From contig NW_026570288.1 of NCBI RefSeq assembly GCF_019649055.1, forward strand, positions 620,001 to 684,000: a stretch of 64,000 nucleotides of DNA. Reading direction: 5' to 3'. The notes beneath the pieces are model-generated. The model saw only the letters and a list, made by a program, of their open reading frames with translations. It was not told the DNA's origin and ran no database searches. Positions 25,841 through 36,977 of this stretch are shown one piece after another. Source of the stretch: Paramacrobiotus metropolitanus (taxonomy: Eukaryota; Tardigrada; Eutardigrada; Parachela; Macrobiotidae). Numbering within the stretch: the first letter of the stretch is position 1; every line of letters starts with the position of its first letter. Position numbers and translations under genes: made by a program.

Positions 25841-27315
25841 CTACGTGCTGCGCAGGATCTGGATCACCCGGATGTTTCCGGCAGCGAAATCTACAAACCG
25901 CAGCACATGCTCCGTCGTCAGTAATGATCCAAATGTATCCAGGATGTCGGTGGATAACAGGAAGTAGGTTGCACGATCACCACAGAATCCCTGTACAGCG
26001 TAGCCATGGAATAATTTACTGGCCGAGAACGGTCCGAACCGGTAGAAGCTTTCCACCAGCGCATCCTCCACGTCCATGTTACAATATTCTGTTCAAAGGA
26101 AACCCAAATTAAATCTTCATAAACTTAAAAATCTTGCATAGTTTAGCGAAAGAATAATTGTTTTGTGAAATCTGGACGTTTTCGGCATGCATGAGCGATT
26201 AAGTGCTTGACCTTTGCCGGTCAGCGCATTGACGCGACATCGGCACTGTCCATTGGCCGGCTGTCGTTCACCACTTTGGTTCGTAATATTCTGATGCAGC
26301 GGAATGACGTAACAAATGTCGTCCGTCATATCCATCACGACGGTCCAGTTCCCCGTAAAATCGTTAAAAATCCTGGCGGGACGGTCCACTTGTAGGATCG
26401 GCACGACGGGCATATCCAATAGCAGCCACTGATCATTTAAATCCATCAAATACCTATACTCGAAAAACGGCGGGCGTATGGCCGCATCCAACGACATCAC
26501 GAAAGCGTCAGACGGTTGCGGATCCGCCAATTCCCCTGTTTTTAAAAGCTTTAGCTTACAAAGCTGTCCGATATCTATTTATTTAATCATGAGCAAAACC
26601 ACAGTTATTTATTAAAACCCGTAAACCATTTTACTAAAAAATCTTATAAAAAGTGCGACTAACTCGTTGATCAAACACTCTCAGTTGTAGGGAGGTCATT
26701 ACCATTTACCTGCTTTAAAGTTTAAACAAAAAACCACTTTAACAAAAAGTGTGCATTTTGGAAAAGTGTCACTAACTCTGTCGTCAAACAGTCTAAATCG
26801 TAAAAAGCCATCACCATTTAGTCTTTTACCTACTTTAAACAAATAAAAAACTACTATAATAAGAAATACAAAACGCGCAACCAACTCGATCGTCAAACAA
26901 CCTAAATAATAGAAAGGTCATCACCATTTTCCTTGACGATCTTAAAGTTTTCGCTGGACTTATCAGCAGTCTTGGGCAAATTGAGGTAGATGGTGCGATT
27001 GCCTGCTTTGCCTTCCAATTGAAGACTCGGTGTTGCATCCAGTTCCCGCTCCTTCATTACGTACACCACCGCTCCCACAAAGAAGCCCACGGCACACAGC
27101 GCCATAATAGTACTGAAAATTAAGAATCCCAGTCCGCGTTTGCCACTACCATCGTCCGTCTCCAGTTCGACGGCTTTGAAGGCCTGCAGGGGTGGGGCAT
27201 TGGGTCGATAGATGGTGGGATGCGGAGAGAGTACATTTCCCGTTTTAGCATCCACGGGGATCGTAAAGACGCTTTTGGATTTGGTCAAGGGATTAAGTAA
27301 TGTCGCGATGGTCAT
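25841..27315 (-). CDS. ITM2/BRI-like type II membrane protein with BRICHOS domain
   Basis: Three exons (26925-27315, 26212-26535, 25841-26088), all phase-1 junctions, give 320 residues. There is no signal peptide. A basic segment precedes a single membrane helix at about residues 60-85 (GFLIFSTIMALCAVGFFVGA), as in type II ITM2 proteins. The luminal part has RIFNDFTGNWTVVMDM followed by DDICYVIPL, matching the BRICHOS core of ITM2B, where an Asp and the first Cys of a conserved pair lie before an IPL. The second conserved Cys is likely in GFCGDRATYFLL near the C-terminus. ITM2 proteins are processed by furin-like proteases and act as chaperones against aggregation. At 320 residues it is longer than the usual 260-270. 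Another BRICHOS family member cannot be excluded. Confidence 0.7.
26590..26945. repeat. Degenerate tandem repeat in the ITM2-like first intron
   Basis: Roughly three imperfect units of about 115-125 bases lie side by side. Each contains TCGTCAAACA (or TGATCAAACA), then a CTAAAT-like word, then GTCATCACCATTT (at about 26695, 26807 and 26918), followed by a CTTTAAA-like tract. The last copy of the GTCATCACCATTT word spans the exon 1 splice donor, so the array looks like repeated copying of the exon-intron boundary. Confidence 0.5.
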
Positions 27316-28742
27316 TGTGTTGGGACAATATAATATTATAGCACGTCAGAGACTACCAGTACGTAACTAGAGTTTCCAGGTTTTCTCGCTGTGCAATTGA
27401 TATATTATTTGAACGGTCACTAATGCAGTACGGTCTAATATTATGTACTGCCAGTCTGCCGATCACAAATTGGCGTAATAGTGCTACCAAACCATACTAA
27501 AGGTCACGTAAGGACGTCAGAACAAACGTTGCATGACAACACTAACGTTTTATGGTTGTTGTTGTTTACTGTCAGCATGTTTTTCCGAAATCGTATATAC
27601 AGCCAGTATTCACGGCAGTCGAATATTACTAATAAACAGTGCTATAAAGGGCATTCCGAAAGTAAGTTTAGTTTACCTATTTTCCCTCCATGCCATTTGA
27701 AATAAAAAACCGACGATATTGTTTTGTGGGATAAGGCGATAAGCCATTATATACTATCCAGGGAAACCAAAATCAGAAGGTTTGATGGAGAACCGACGCG
27801 ATAAAAATAAAAATAGAATGACTTGCGCTGCTTTTGCGTTTTTTCATGGTTATTTGTAAAAATCATTCCTTTCAGTGCTCTTTACAATGTTTTCAACAAA
27901 AACATAAAAAAATCTGAAGTGTTAACTGCAGCTGTTGTGCTTAATATTTTTGTTTCGATAGAACCTTTTAAAACGTCCAGAGGTCTAATTATTTGTTTCA
28001 TGTGACCACCAGAATTCTTATTTTTCATCCTTCTCGCTTTTATGAAATCAAGATTCTTTGCATGCGGGATCGCATAAAAAAACGAGCAATTTGTAGCCAG
28101 TCAAGCGCGCCTAGGATACGCATTCCGCTATAAATTATCCCGACAGCAGGAATTGTTTTCCGCAAAATTGCAGTTAGTTCCTGTCGTCCGGATGTTGGGT
28201 AGCTTTGTGTTATGTGCACGGCGGTGCACCTAATGTAGTCGTCGACAGTTTCGATTTTGCTACAAAGCTGCTTGGTAGAGTTATTTCGTTGTGTACACAG
28301 TTGAGACGTAAGTGTTGTAAGACAAAGAAATCCCTACGCTAACGACATTCAGCGCTTCTCAAAAAGTGAGTGGGAAGATTGAGAAAAATAGCAAAAACAG
28401 TCCTGGAAAAACATCAAGCAAAGTGCGGAAGACCTTTAGCGGTTTTTCCAGAGCAGTTCATCCCGGTTCGGCTGAAATTATTTTTTACATTGCTTCTTTA
28501 ACAATATGGGCGCTTCTAACAATATGGACAATATGAGCTACAAGCCTAAAAGCGTTTATTCCGGGAGATGCAAAATAGGAAAATTTACTTCGGAATGCCC
28601 TTTGACCTTCGTAATAGAGTATGTATTTTATTCTGCTTTTGAGTTTTTAAAATATTCTTAGTTCTTCTAAAATTATTGTTAGTTTTCTAAATTTTTGTTT
28701 CGGCAGATACGTATACAGTAGCGCATACACGGCATAGTACGA
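27316..28742. other. Divergent intergenic region
   Basis: This lies between the minus-strand ITM2-like gene and the plus-strand Ig gene, so it should hold both promoters. A clear plus-strand TATAAAT lies at 28129. On the minus strand only AT-rich TATA-like words are present next to the ITM2-like start. Confidence 0.4.
28129..28135 (+). promoter_or_regulatory. TATA-like box of the Ig gene
   Basis: TATAAAT follows a GC-richer stretch. It is about 610 bases before the signal-peptide exon, so a 5' leader or a noncoding exon would be needed. Confidence 0.3.
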
Positions 28743-31700
28743 ATGCACCGTATAATTATGGATACTGCTGCTGCGATGCACCTGATCTTGTGGTTCGTTT
28801 GTATATTGCCATCAACAAGCTTACCATTAAGTGAGCGTCCTGCCCGGAATGCGCACCCATCATTGGGAACTGGTATGTGACAATATATGTGGGAGCAAAC
28901 TTAGCAGACTAAAGCCTTTTAATGGAATCTCCAAAGGAGAAATTCAAGCTTCCGATTACATACAAATATACCGTAGATACCATATTTACGCCGGCGTGCT
29001 GCCATTTTGACGCTGTTGCGTTTTACGCTTCGCACGTGTTCCTTTTAGCGTTTTTACTTTTGTCAAAGAACAAATACAAAGGTTTTGCTTGGATAGGTAA
29101 TCCAGGTTTACCTACTTTGATAAGCCCATATGAACCGGAGCTATTTGCCGTGGAAGGAGACACAAAGACCGAAATTGACTGTAACATTCACGGAAGTAAA
29201 GATTCCACGTCTGTTACATGGTTTCGCAATAGTGCACCGATAATTCCTGGCGGGAATCCTGGCGGCAAACGCTTCACCCTAAGACAGGGAGGATTCGTAC
29301 TGGTTGTACACAATTTGACGTCATCCGATGACAAAAGCGTATTCGGCTGCCGATTAACAAACTCACATGGCACTGTATGGCACAACATGACCTTAACAGT
29401 GATTTCGGAGGCGGAATTAGTAGCACACAACAGCAATCCGCTACGCCAATATGACAGCTTACTACCCAGTACGTGGGATCTAGCAGCTGTTTTCACTGTT
29501 TTCGCTGCTCAGTTTGTTGTCGAATCTCTTGACGTGTCGTATCAGCTACGCTTGACGCTAGTCATGCTTAAAAGAAATGCAGTGCATACTACACCAGAAA
29601 ATCACCACAACCGTTTGTAGAACCAAAAGCGCCATACATTCTAGTGCACCCGACAGACAGCCCGATATCGCTCAAAGAATACAGAATTAGGAAATCCGTG
29701 GGTGCGAGTCTCCTTTTGCTTTGTCCGGTAACAGGCATCCCCAAGCCGTCAACGATCTGGACAAAGGACGGGGTTGTCGTTAATATGGTAAGTTGTCATC
29801 AATATGGAATTCTGTAAATTCTACCTGGTGATAAATTTTATCAATATATCTGGGTTATTTCGAGTGCACGTGCACTTTAGTGAATCTGTAACTGTGTCAG
29901 AACTGGTTAAGTATGTGAGCGGCAAGAGGTGGGTCTAGCGTAGCCCGTAGTGTCTAGCGGCTACAAAAACTGGCCATCTCGGCCGAGCTGGATGATTGAA
30001 GTTACTTTTTTTTGATTTTTCTTTTCGGCCGAAGGAGAAGCTTCTAGTCCCTCCTCTACGTTCAAGAAAAGGGAACTTTTTGTCAGTCATGTCAGACATG
30101 CACGACGGTTCTTTACAGTAAAATCTGTATGCTTTGAACAACTACGGTTTCTTCGAAAAGATATAATGTGTGCAAGTATGCGACATTCGCAGTAACTGCC
30201 GGCGACACACCTTAGGCCGTCCCAGTTATCCTGTGGTGTGTCTTATAAAGGTCACGTTTGCACTATCAAGTAAAATTTTGGTAATTTTTTTCATTTCCGC
30301 GTGAAATCATAGGTCACAGAAAACGTCCGGCCGGGCAGCGGTACAGGCCCGTCGTTAGACCCCTATTCAGTTTTCAAAACACTACTCCTCCTACAGTTTC
30401 CATCCGATAATTTTCTGAATACATCATTGAACTCAGCGTAAAATTCTGAACAAGATGATTGAGGCCGATTTTTGAAATTTGAATTTCCCCTGGATCGACT
30501 ACCACGGGCGGTTGCTCGGTGCGACAGACATGTTTTTGGGGCTTTTCCCCCTGACCCCCCAAACGTATTTTGACACTAAAAAACACGGTTTTGGCTTGTT
30601 TTTACTCGTTTTTCACGAACTTTAACTAATATTTAGTTATTTAAATTCTTTTATGATTCAACACCATAAATATCATCATCATCGGCTGGAAGGAATATTT
30701 TCTGTTTTTCTAGCAAGCGTCAGCTCAGTATACAGTATACTACAGACAAATCCTGTTTTATCAACTTTATTCGTGATGATCTTTCGCGAATTTTTAACGA
30801 CATGTCGATCTGCTCTGAAAAGGAAGGTGGTATTTTACCAAAAATAGATGTTTACGATCACATTAAAACGGACTGGAAATCGCATGGCTTTACGGATTTA
30901 TCAATTCTTTTAACGCTTGATCATTGCGCTGTAAGTGATACCATGGATCCTCCTAGCGACATGCCGCTTATGCGCAAGCAATGTGGGAAGATTTAAGAGA
31001 CTATCCCTTCCAGCCGATGATGATGATATTTATGATGTTGAATCATGAAAAAATTTAAATAACTAAATATTAGTCAAAGTTCGTGAAAAACGAGTAAAAA
31101 GAAGCCAAAACTGTGTTTTTAGTGTCAAAATACGTTTAGGGGTTCAGGGGGGAAAGCCCCAAAAACATGTCTGTCGCATAGGGCAACCGCCCGTGGTAGT
31201 CGATCCAGGGGAACTTCAAATTTCAAAAATCGGCCTCAATCATCTTGTTCAGAACTTTACGCTGATTTCAATGGTCTAGTCAAAAAAATTATCGGATGGA
31301 AACTGTAGGAGGAGTAGTGTTTTGAAAACTGGATAGGGGTCTAACGACGGGTCTGCAGCGGTATAGAAAGCAAATATAAAGAACGCTGTAACCAATAAAT
31401 TACGTGCACGTGGAACGATAGTTTAAAACCTTTTAGCATGGTCACCATGGCATGGTATCCTCTCTCTCCCGCATACCAGAACCGGATTTAGTGTTTACAT
31501 CGAACAAAAACATTTTATTAGTGCGGTTCCACGTTGGGCACTGAGGGCATAAAAAACCTATGATGAGCAAGTGCAATCCGTTTCGAAAAATTTCCAACGG
31601 TTCCATGCTATGCTTTCATGCTATGCTATGTAATTGGCCGATTAACTACATGACTGAATAAATAATTCGCAGAATTGTGTCAGTTATTAATAGCCCCGGT

Positions 31701-32005
31701 TATCTGTCGTGGGACACGGGCAGAATCCCTCTCCTGACAGTACGTGGCGGTAGTTTACTTGTTAAAGTTGTTTTTGTTGTTCAGGTTAGATGTTTAATTG
31801 AGAAACCATTTAAGCATCATTTGGCATTTTTTACTGTGCGTAGACGGAAAGGATTTTCCGGCATCAACCAAATTTCTTTTTCCATTTGCGCATCGACGCG
31901 ATACAAGTAAACGACAGTGGACATTACCAATGCACAGCCACAAATGCTTATGGATCCGCCGTTGTTAAGTACCATGTTGACGTCTCCCCTAAATCAAAGC
32001 AGTAA
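28743..32005 (+). CDS. Secreted or truncated two-Ig protein, FGFR/FGFRL1-like
   Basis: Four inferred exons: 28743-28872, 29097-29468, 29621-29787 and 31844-32005, with phases 1, 1 and 0; the product is 276 residues. Exon 1 encodes a signal peptide (LILWFVCILPSTS core). Exon 2 is an Ig domain (EIDCNIHG, SVTWFRN, VFGCRLTN). Exons 3 and 4 form a second Ig domain (LLLLCPVTGIPKP, TIWTKDG, DSGHYQCTATNAYG, VKYHVDV). The lead KAPYILVHP and the NAYGSAVVKYHVDV end resemble domain D2 of FGF receptors. No membrane helix or kinase follows. The frame stops at TAA 32003, although a CA/GTAAAG donor overlaps it. The exon 2 donor and exon 3 acceptor are my least certain sites. Other Ig superfamily members are possible. 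Confidence 0.6.
30344..31355. mobile_element. hAT-like foldback element with 350-bp inverted repeats
   Basis: Arms 30344-30693 and 31006-31355 are inverted copies of each other, each about 350 bases, around a 312-base centre. The ends read CAGGCCCGTCGTTAGACCCC and, inverted, CAGACCCGTCGTTAGACCCC. The octamer CAGCGGTA directly flanks both sides (30336-30343 and 31356-31363). An 8-bp target duplication and CAG-starting ends are typical of the hAT superfamily. There is no transposase, so the element is non-autonomous. The centre has a short open frame (30802-30996) of no known family. It sits wholly inside the last intron of the Ig gene. Confidence 0.85.
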
Positions 32006-32204
32006 AGTAAAAGTAAGTAAATTCGAAAAATTTAAAATTACTCAATAAAATTTGGATGGCACTGGTTAGGGGTCATAACGTGACTTTTTGCATGCTTGAA
32101 CTTCCGGTCGGCTTCGCCCAGTTTTCCGTGATCCTATTTCTTCCATTAATTTTGAGCGATTTAACTTGTAACTAGTTTTGCGTAAATTTTCAGCCTATGT
32201 TTTG

Positions 32205-32860
32205 CAGGTACATCAATGGTTTATATCAGCTGAGTGTACATGGTTGACCAGTGTAATCAGCATCAACCGGTTGGACGAGCAACCATCCAATGCCGCCCGA
32301 TCACCTCCGTCGGCAGTCCGCTATCGCTGACCTTCTCCATGTGGCGCTGACCTTCACGTGGCACCCGGCGCAGGCTGCTTTCTACCTGGACACGCCAATT
32401 TCAGCTATGTGATGCTGTCGACGTTGACAAATCGTTCGCCGCCCGCAATTTTCATAATAACCCCAGCGACAGTAACCTTGAAATGCCCACTGACCGGCTT
32501 CATTTGGTATACTCTGGAGCTGGGCTTTATAAATATTTATCAGTACATGTATTCCACTTTAACTGTTTCCTTGTTTTCTTTTCATTGTTGTTGACTTTTC
32601 CTTGTTGATCTACAGAAATACCTGGCAGGCCGGAAATGTGCTATAGCTGGAGACACCGGCAGATTTAAACGGCACGGCAGTGCTGGCCGACGGTGCGTTT
32701 GACCACCGCCAGCTGGGCTCCTGTCAGAACATTGTCGGCGCACTGCTCGTCGATCCCGATTACGACGGTAACGACACGTCGCAGTTCCTCACCAACATTC
32801 TTTGCAATCTTACCGCTTTCATACCACCGATTATCGCTACTTGAGCCGCACACACCAAAA
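32205..32860 (+). pseudogene. Decayed coding sequence after the Ig gene
   Basis: After an acceptor-like TTTTGCAG (to about 32207) several short frames look protein-like but break. One reads GRATIQCRPITSVG with an Ig-type B strand and then LTFSMWR before a TGA. A second, shifted frame carries GHANFSYVMLS and ATVTLKCPLTG. After another acceptor-like CTACAG near 32615, a 63-codon stretch reads LNGTAVLADGAFDHRQLGSC and VDPDYDGNDTSQFLTNILC, preceded by a TAG. This fits degenerated downstream exons of the FGFR-like gene, but the second half matches nothing I know. Confidence 0.35.
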
Positions 32861-33519
32861 GGCCGATCCGATCATTGCACAAATTATTATAGTAAAATAC
32901 ATACAACATATGTATAGTATATATATGGAGAGTGTTCCGGGCACCACCTTTTATCACCACAGGCTTCCGACACCACTGTTTTCACCACTTTTTGTCTCGG
33001 GCCACCATTTTTAAGACACCACCTATTATTATAATGAAATACCGCGGTTGTCTCAGGGAACTATTAGTAGCGAAACGTACTGAAACGTACATACTTCTTA
33101 CAATGCATGCGGCTGCAGTTAGCAATTTGTGTTTAGCATACAGGTGCTAGTGAAATACTACAGTAATACTACAGTACAACTGCGTACAGTAATAATACGT
33201 ACAGTACAACACCGCTCGGGACAACGACCGGCCCATGTAAACGGCGGTAAAATTCCTTGTCAGACGGCGTAATTTTCATAAATTTGTATCACTGCCGTTA
33301 TCGATTTGAAACCCACGAATTCACCTGCAGTGCAAACTGCACTAAATCGCAACTGCCGCGCATTTATTGATCGCGCGCTGGTCCTGCTTAGCGTGAGCGA
33401 ACATTCATTCAGTACGTATGAATACCTGAAACGACGATACGTGGAGCCGATTTTATAATAATTATTATGCACGACACCGATTAGTATACCAATTGTTCAA
33501 TTTTTTTGGTATACTGTTT
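32861..33519. other. Spacer, no gene seen
   Basis: Contains short CACCACC-type repeats near 32940-33030 and runs of ACAGTA around 33170-33210. No coding signal was found. Confidence 0.35.
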
Positions 33520-33525
33520 TATAAA
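33520..33525 (+). promoter_or_regulatory. TATA box of the TMEM218-like gene
   Basis: TATAAA followed by GC-richer sequence, about 150 bases upstream of the ATG at 33672. The spacing is similar to that of the secreted-peptide and chitosanase genes to the right. Confidence 0.5.
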
Positions 33526-33671
33526 GCGCCGATACAGCAGCAGCATTACCAAAATCGCCCGATTCTTCGAAAGTTTGGCGGCCATGAACTGACTGCATAC
33601 TGCATATACAGAGTACATACAACTTTTACAAACAGCTATTGAGCCACGGAATTGATTGCCAAGAGCCTTTC

Positions 33672-34320
33672 ATGGCTTCCTCCACTATTGGAACAGGTGT
33701 TTGGATTCTGATCGGAGTTTGGGTGGGATCGTTGATTCTGTTTGCCATTGGTGTTCGAGCCGTTCGGGCACGTAGTGTGTAAGTAATCTGCAGCTCGAAT
33801 CAGATTGCAAACAGTGCGTTAAGTTCGTTCAGTATACAAACCCATTTGGGACGGTTGATAACAGGTCGTTGCGTATGAGGACGTTTGATACCAGTTTGTT
33901 GTAGTTCAGCGGCTGTTTTAGCCCCGGTGCTGCTGGTGCCGGCAATCATAACCCTGATCCTGGTATTCTATCCGCGATACGCCAACAAGGAAGCCCAGGC
34001 GGAAAGCTACCAACGTGCCATAGATGATCGTTATTTTTGGGTAAAGTAGCCTAGCTTGCTGATTTCTTTTTGCTTTTGCGCAGTGTGGAATTGTTGTATT
34101 TTTTCTACAGAATGCGTCGACGAATTATCAGCCGCTTCGTATCGCGTTCCTAGTGATTGGTGGTGTTCTGGCGTCAGTCGCCGGAGCAGTTTTGATATGG
34201 CAGACGTGTATGGAAACGGTGCGCCCACAAAAAGTCCAGTTCCGGCGCTCGTTCGCAACGGCAGTTAAAAACACACAAGGGCCGAAGACAAAAAATGCGG
34301 CGCGCCACCGCTCCCGATAG
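33672..34320 (+). CDS. TMEM218-like small membrane protein
   Basis: Three exons (33672-33774, 33910-34040, 34111-34320) give 147 residues. There are three predicted membrane helices: TGVWILIGVWVGSLILFAIG, then LAPVLLVPAIITLILVF followed by YPR, then IAFLVIGGVLASVAGAVLIW. The layout matches TMEM218, a ciliary transition-zone protein (Joubert/Meckel syndrome in humans): a Gly-rich first helix, a second helix ending in F-PR, an acidic DDR/DDF-type motif, then the third helix. The basic C-terminal tail (RPQKVQFRRS...) makes it longer than the usual about 115 residues. The exon 1 donor is CGTA/GTGTGT, chosen because it alone gives the right phase. A damaged paralogue lies 3.3 kb downstream. Confidence 0.6.
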
Positions 34321-34967
34321 ATTGAATATAACCGTCCGGTGCGCTTATTTGCTAAACGTTGTCTTAAGAAAAAGTCGTCTGTGTACTCAAAGGACAAAGC
34401 GAATCTCAACTCTGACATAGCAGTACGTGTATAATAAATAGAAACTGATATTACCAATGGTACTTTCGTAGTTCCACAAGCCGATTGGGATTCTGCACAC
34501 AGAACCGAGAAGTGCATCTCCGACGACAATTTAATCCAAAAGTTCGAAACTCCCAAAATCAGACTGCTCAGAAGCTAATGCCACAGTGAATACTTATAAT
34601 ATTATGGTATGTACAAACTATACGCTATGCTAATGCCATGATTCACTTACTGCTGCTTCGCGGCTTATATGTATAAGCGAATAGCGCATCCGTGTTGATA
34701 AACCAGAACAGATCATTACGAAACCAAAAGAAAAGAGAAAGTTCTAGAAAAGCATGAGTACTAGTACAAACAGAGAAGTATGCGAAAGTATGTACTCGAC
34801 TGTTAGCCGTTAGCGTCAGCCATATTCCGTCGCCAGCCAACAGGTATCACGGAGGGAATTTGGGCAGCTTTTTATTTATTTAATTAGTAATTTGTTGGCT
34901 GTGTCGGGTAGCTCAATATTACCAAGTCTTGAAGTCCACACTGTCTGCCATTGCTTCCTGTGTCACT
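34321..34967. other. Spacer between TMEM218-like and BTB genes
   Basis: No coding signal on either strand beyond short frames. Presumably holds the 3' UTR of the former and the promoter of the latter; no TATA box is evident before the BTB start. Confidence 0.35.
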
Positions 34968-36849
34968 ATGTCGCAAAACTCTCATGGGGAACGACGAGGT
35001 ACGGTCCGGGGTGTCGTTAACTGCATGAAAGGAACGTTAGCCAACGGGGATCTGTGTGATGTGCAGTTCACAGTGGGGCTCGATTATGGTCAAGCCCAAT
35101 CTTTCCGCTCACACAGGTAAGTTTGTGGTTCGCCACTTTACTTCATCATCAAGCTTGTTGCTTGATTATCAGTTTCTGATAATCTACTTGCAAATTGCAG
35201 GTATGTCTTGAGTATGCGGAGCGATGTATTCCATGCCATGTTCAACGGTAGTTTGGCTGAACGTTGTAAGAAGGCCATCAATATCCCCGACGTTCATCCC
35301 GAAGCTTTTGCTAATATGCTCAGGTAAGTGATGGAAATGCTTCCAGCTGCTAAGGAATACGGATCGCCCTCAGAACACTTTGCTCTTAATTTCGTGAAGG
35401 GTACTTTCGTGTATTGCTATCAACTTTAGTCTTTGATGCATTTGCAGCTACGTGTACACGGATGAAGTGCAGGATCTCAACGAGGGAAACGCATTTCGAA
35501 CCCTGGCCTGTGCCGATAAATACGACTTGCCGCTGCTGGTGGACATGTGCTCCAGCTTCATTCACAGTCATCTCAACACCGACAACTGTCTGGTCCATTT
35601 GGATGATGTACGTATGCGTTTGAAATTTTGGATCACAAAGATTTCAAACAGATTTAATTCTTTCGTACTTCATGTTTTATAAAATATTTTACAGGCTATT
35701 CACTATGGAGTTTCCAGTATTGTGGCCAAATGTCTTGAGTTGGTCGACGCTTCGAGTCAAGCCATTCTGCAGTCGAAACAGTTCGCATCGTTACAGCGAG
35801 AGGCGTTGATGTTGATTCTGCAGCGGGATACGCTGTCGGCTGACGAGAATACGGTTTACCAGGCTGTGGAAAGGTACAGTGTAAAGGTTGACTTTTGTAT
35901 AGCAAAAATGCACAGAAGATTTTGTGGTTACCAGTGTTTCGGTGCGATGCTGAAAAGTTTTAAAAAACGTAAGTTTTTTGCGCTGCAAGCGAAGGCTAAA
36001 AATACGGTTTTATCTTTTGACCAAAGTGGATACCGCATGCCTTTTGAACTTTTCTATTAAACCGTGAGTCTGCCGGTACGACGGGAATATCTTAAAAAAT
36101 TGTATAGATATATTATGTAAATGTCTGCTGTCTTAGATGGGCGGCGGCTAATTGTGCGCGCAATCACGTGGATCCTACGATGGTCAACCGGCGCGAAATC
36201 CTGGGCGACGCATTGTTCCTTGTCCGTTTTCCCTTGTTGAGCGACGCCGAACTAGCTGACGGTCCAGCTGAAGTAAGCGGTCTTTGCTTGTGCAGTACAT
36301 CAGACTTTGCATTTTTATGATAGACTCGTGATCTTCGCGTTCTTGTAGAGCGGTTTGCTCCTGCGAAAAGAATTACTGGACATCTTTTTGTACAAGCATG
36401 CGGTCAAGAAGCCTGAACTGCCGTATTCAACTTCGCCACGCAACAGCGCCTTGATCCGCATCGATACATCCGAATTTGTGGTCATCAAAGATATGGAAAA
36501 GGTGTTTGTGAAACATGGCGGTGATAATTGCTGGTTACCTGGTGAGGTTAGAGGTGTTGCGGGATCGCGCTGTGTTGTTTCGCTGTGTGGTAAAGAGAAC
36601 CTCTCGCAACATAAACCGGAGAACGTCATCCGTGCTGCGGACATTCTGAAAACCGGTCAGAAGGTGTATTATGTCACCGAAAAGACTCGAGAGCTGGCAG
36701 TTTACTGTCTGGAAAAGGATGAGTCTGCCTTATACCTGATTCAGATCGGTGATCGGGATTACAATGTCAAATTCGCAGAGTTAGCCATCCCGGACTCAGA
36801 TGTAATCCGGAAAACGAAGCCTAAGATCGCCTATATTCCTCGCGGCTAG
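34968..36849 (+). CDS. BTB-BACK protein with Tudor-like C-terminal region
   Basis: Six exons (34968-35116, 35201-35323, 35448-35607, 35695-35873, 36137-36272, 36349-36849) give 415 residues, with all phases consistent and introns of 76-263 bases. The BTB domain (about residues 20-120) shows LANGDLCDVQFTVG, SFRSHRYVLSMRSDVFHAMF and YVYTDEVQ. The BACK domain follows with LACADKYDLPLLVDMC and ANTVYQAV-like NTVYQAVERWA, as in BTBD2/3/6, which are CUL3 substrate adaptors. After FLYKHAVKKPELPYS the family normally has a PHR domain. Here there are about 125 residues with two short barrel-like units instead (VFVKHGGDNCWLPGEV, then GQKVYYVTEKTRELAVYC), resembling Tudor/SH3-type modules. The ATG at 34968 follows an in-frame non-ATG open stretch. 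The BTB-BACK call is firm; the Tudor-like description is inference. Confidence 0.85.
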
Positions 36850-36977
36850 TATACTTTTAGTGTGTGTAATTTTATTGTGTCGTAACTGTCGTTTAGGATG
36901 TTTTATGCGATGTGGTTTTTAAAGATGAAAATATTGTGTAACTTTTGATATCTGTGCGGGTAGAAACGCGTTACGCG

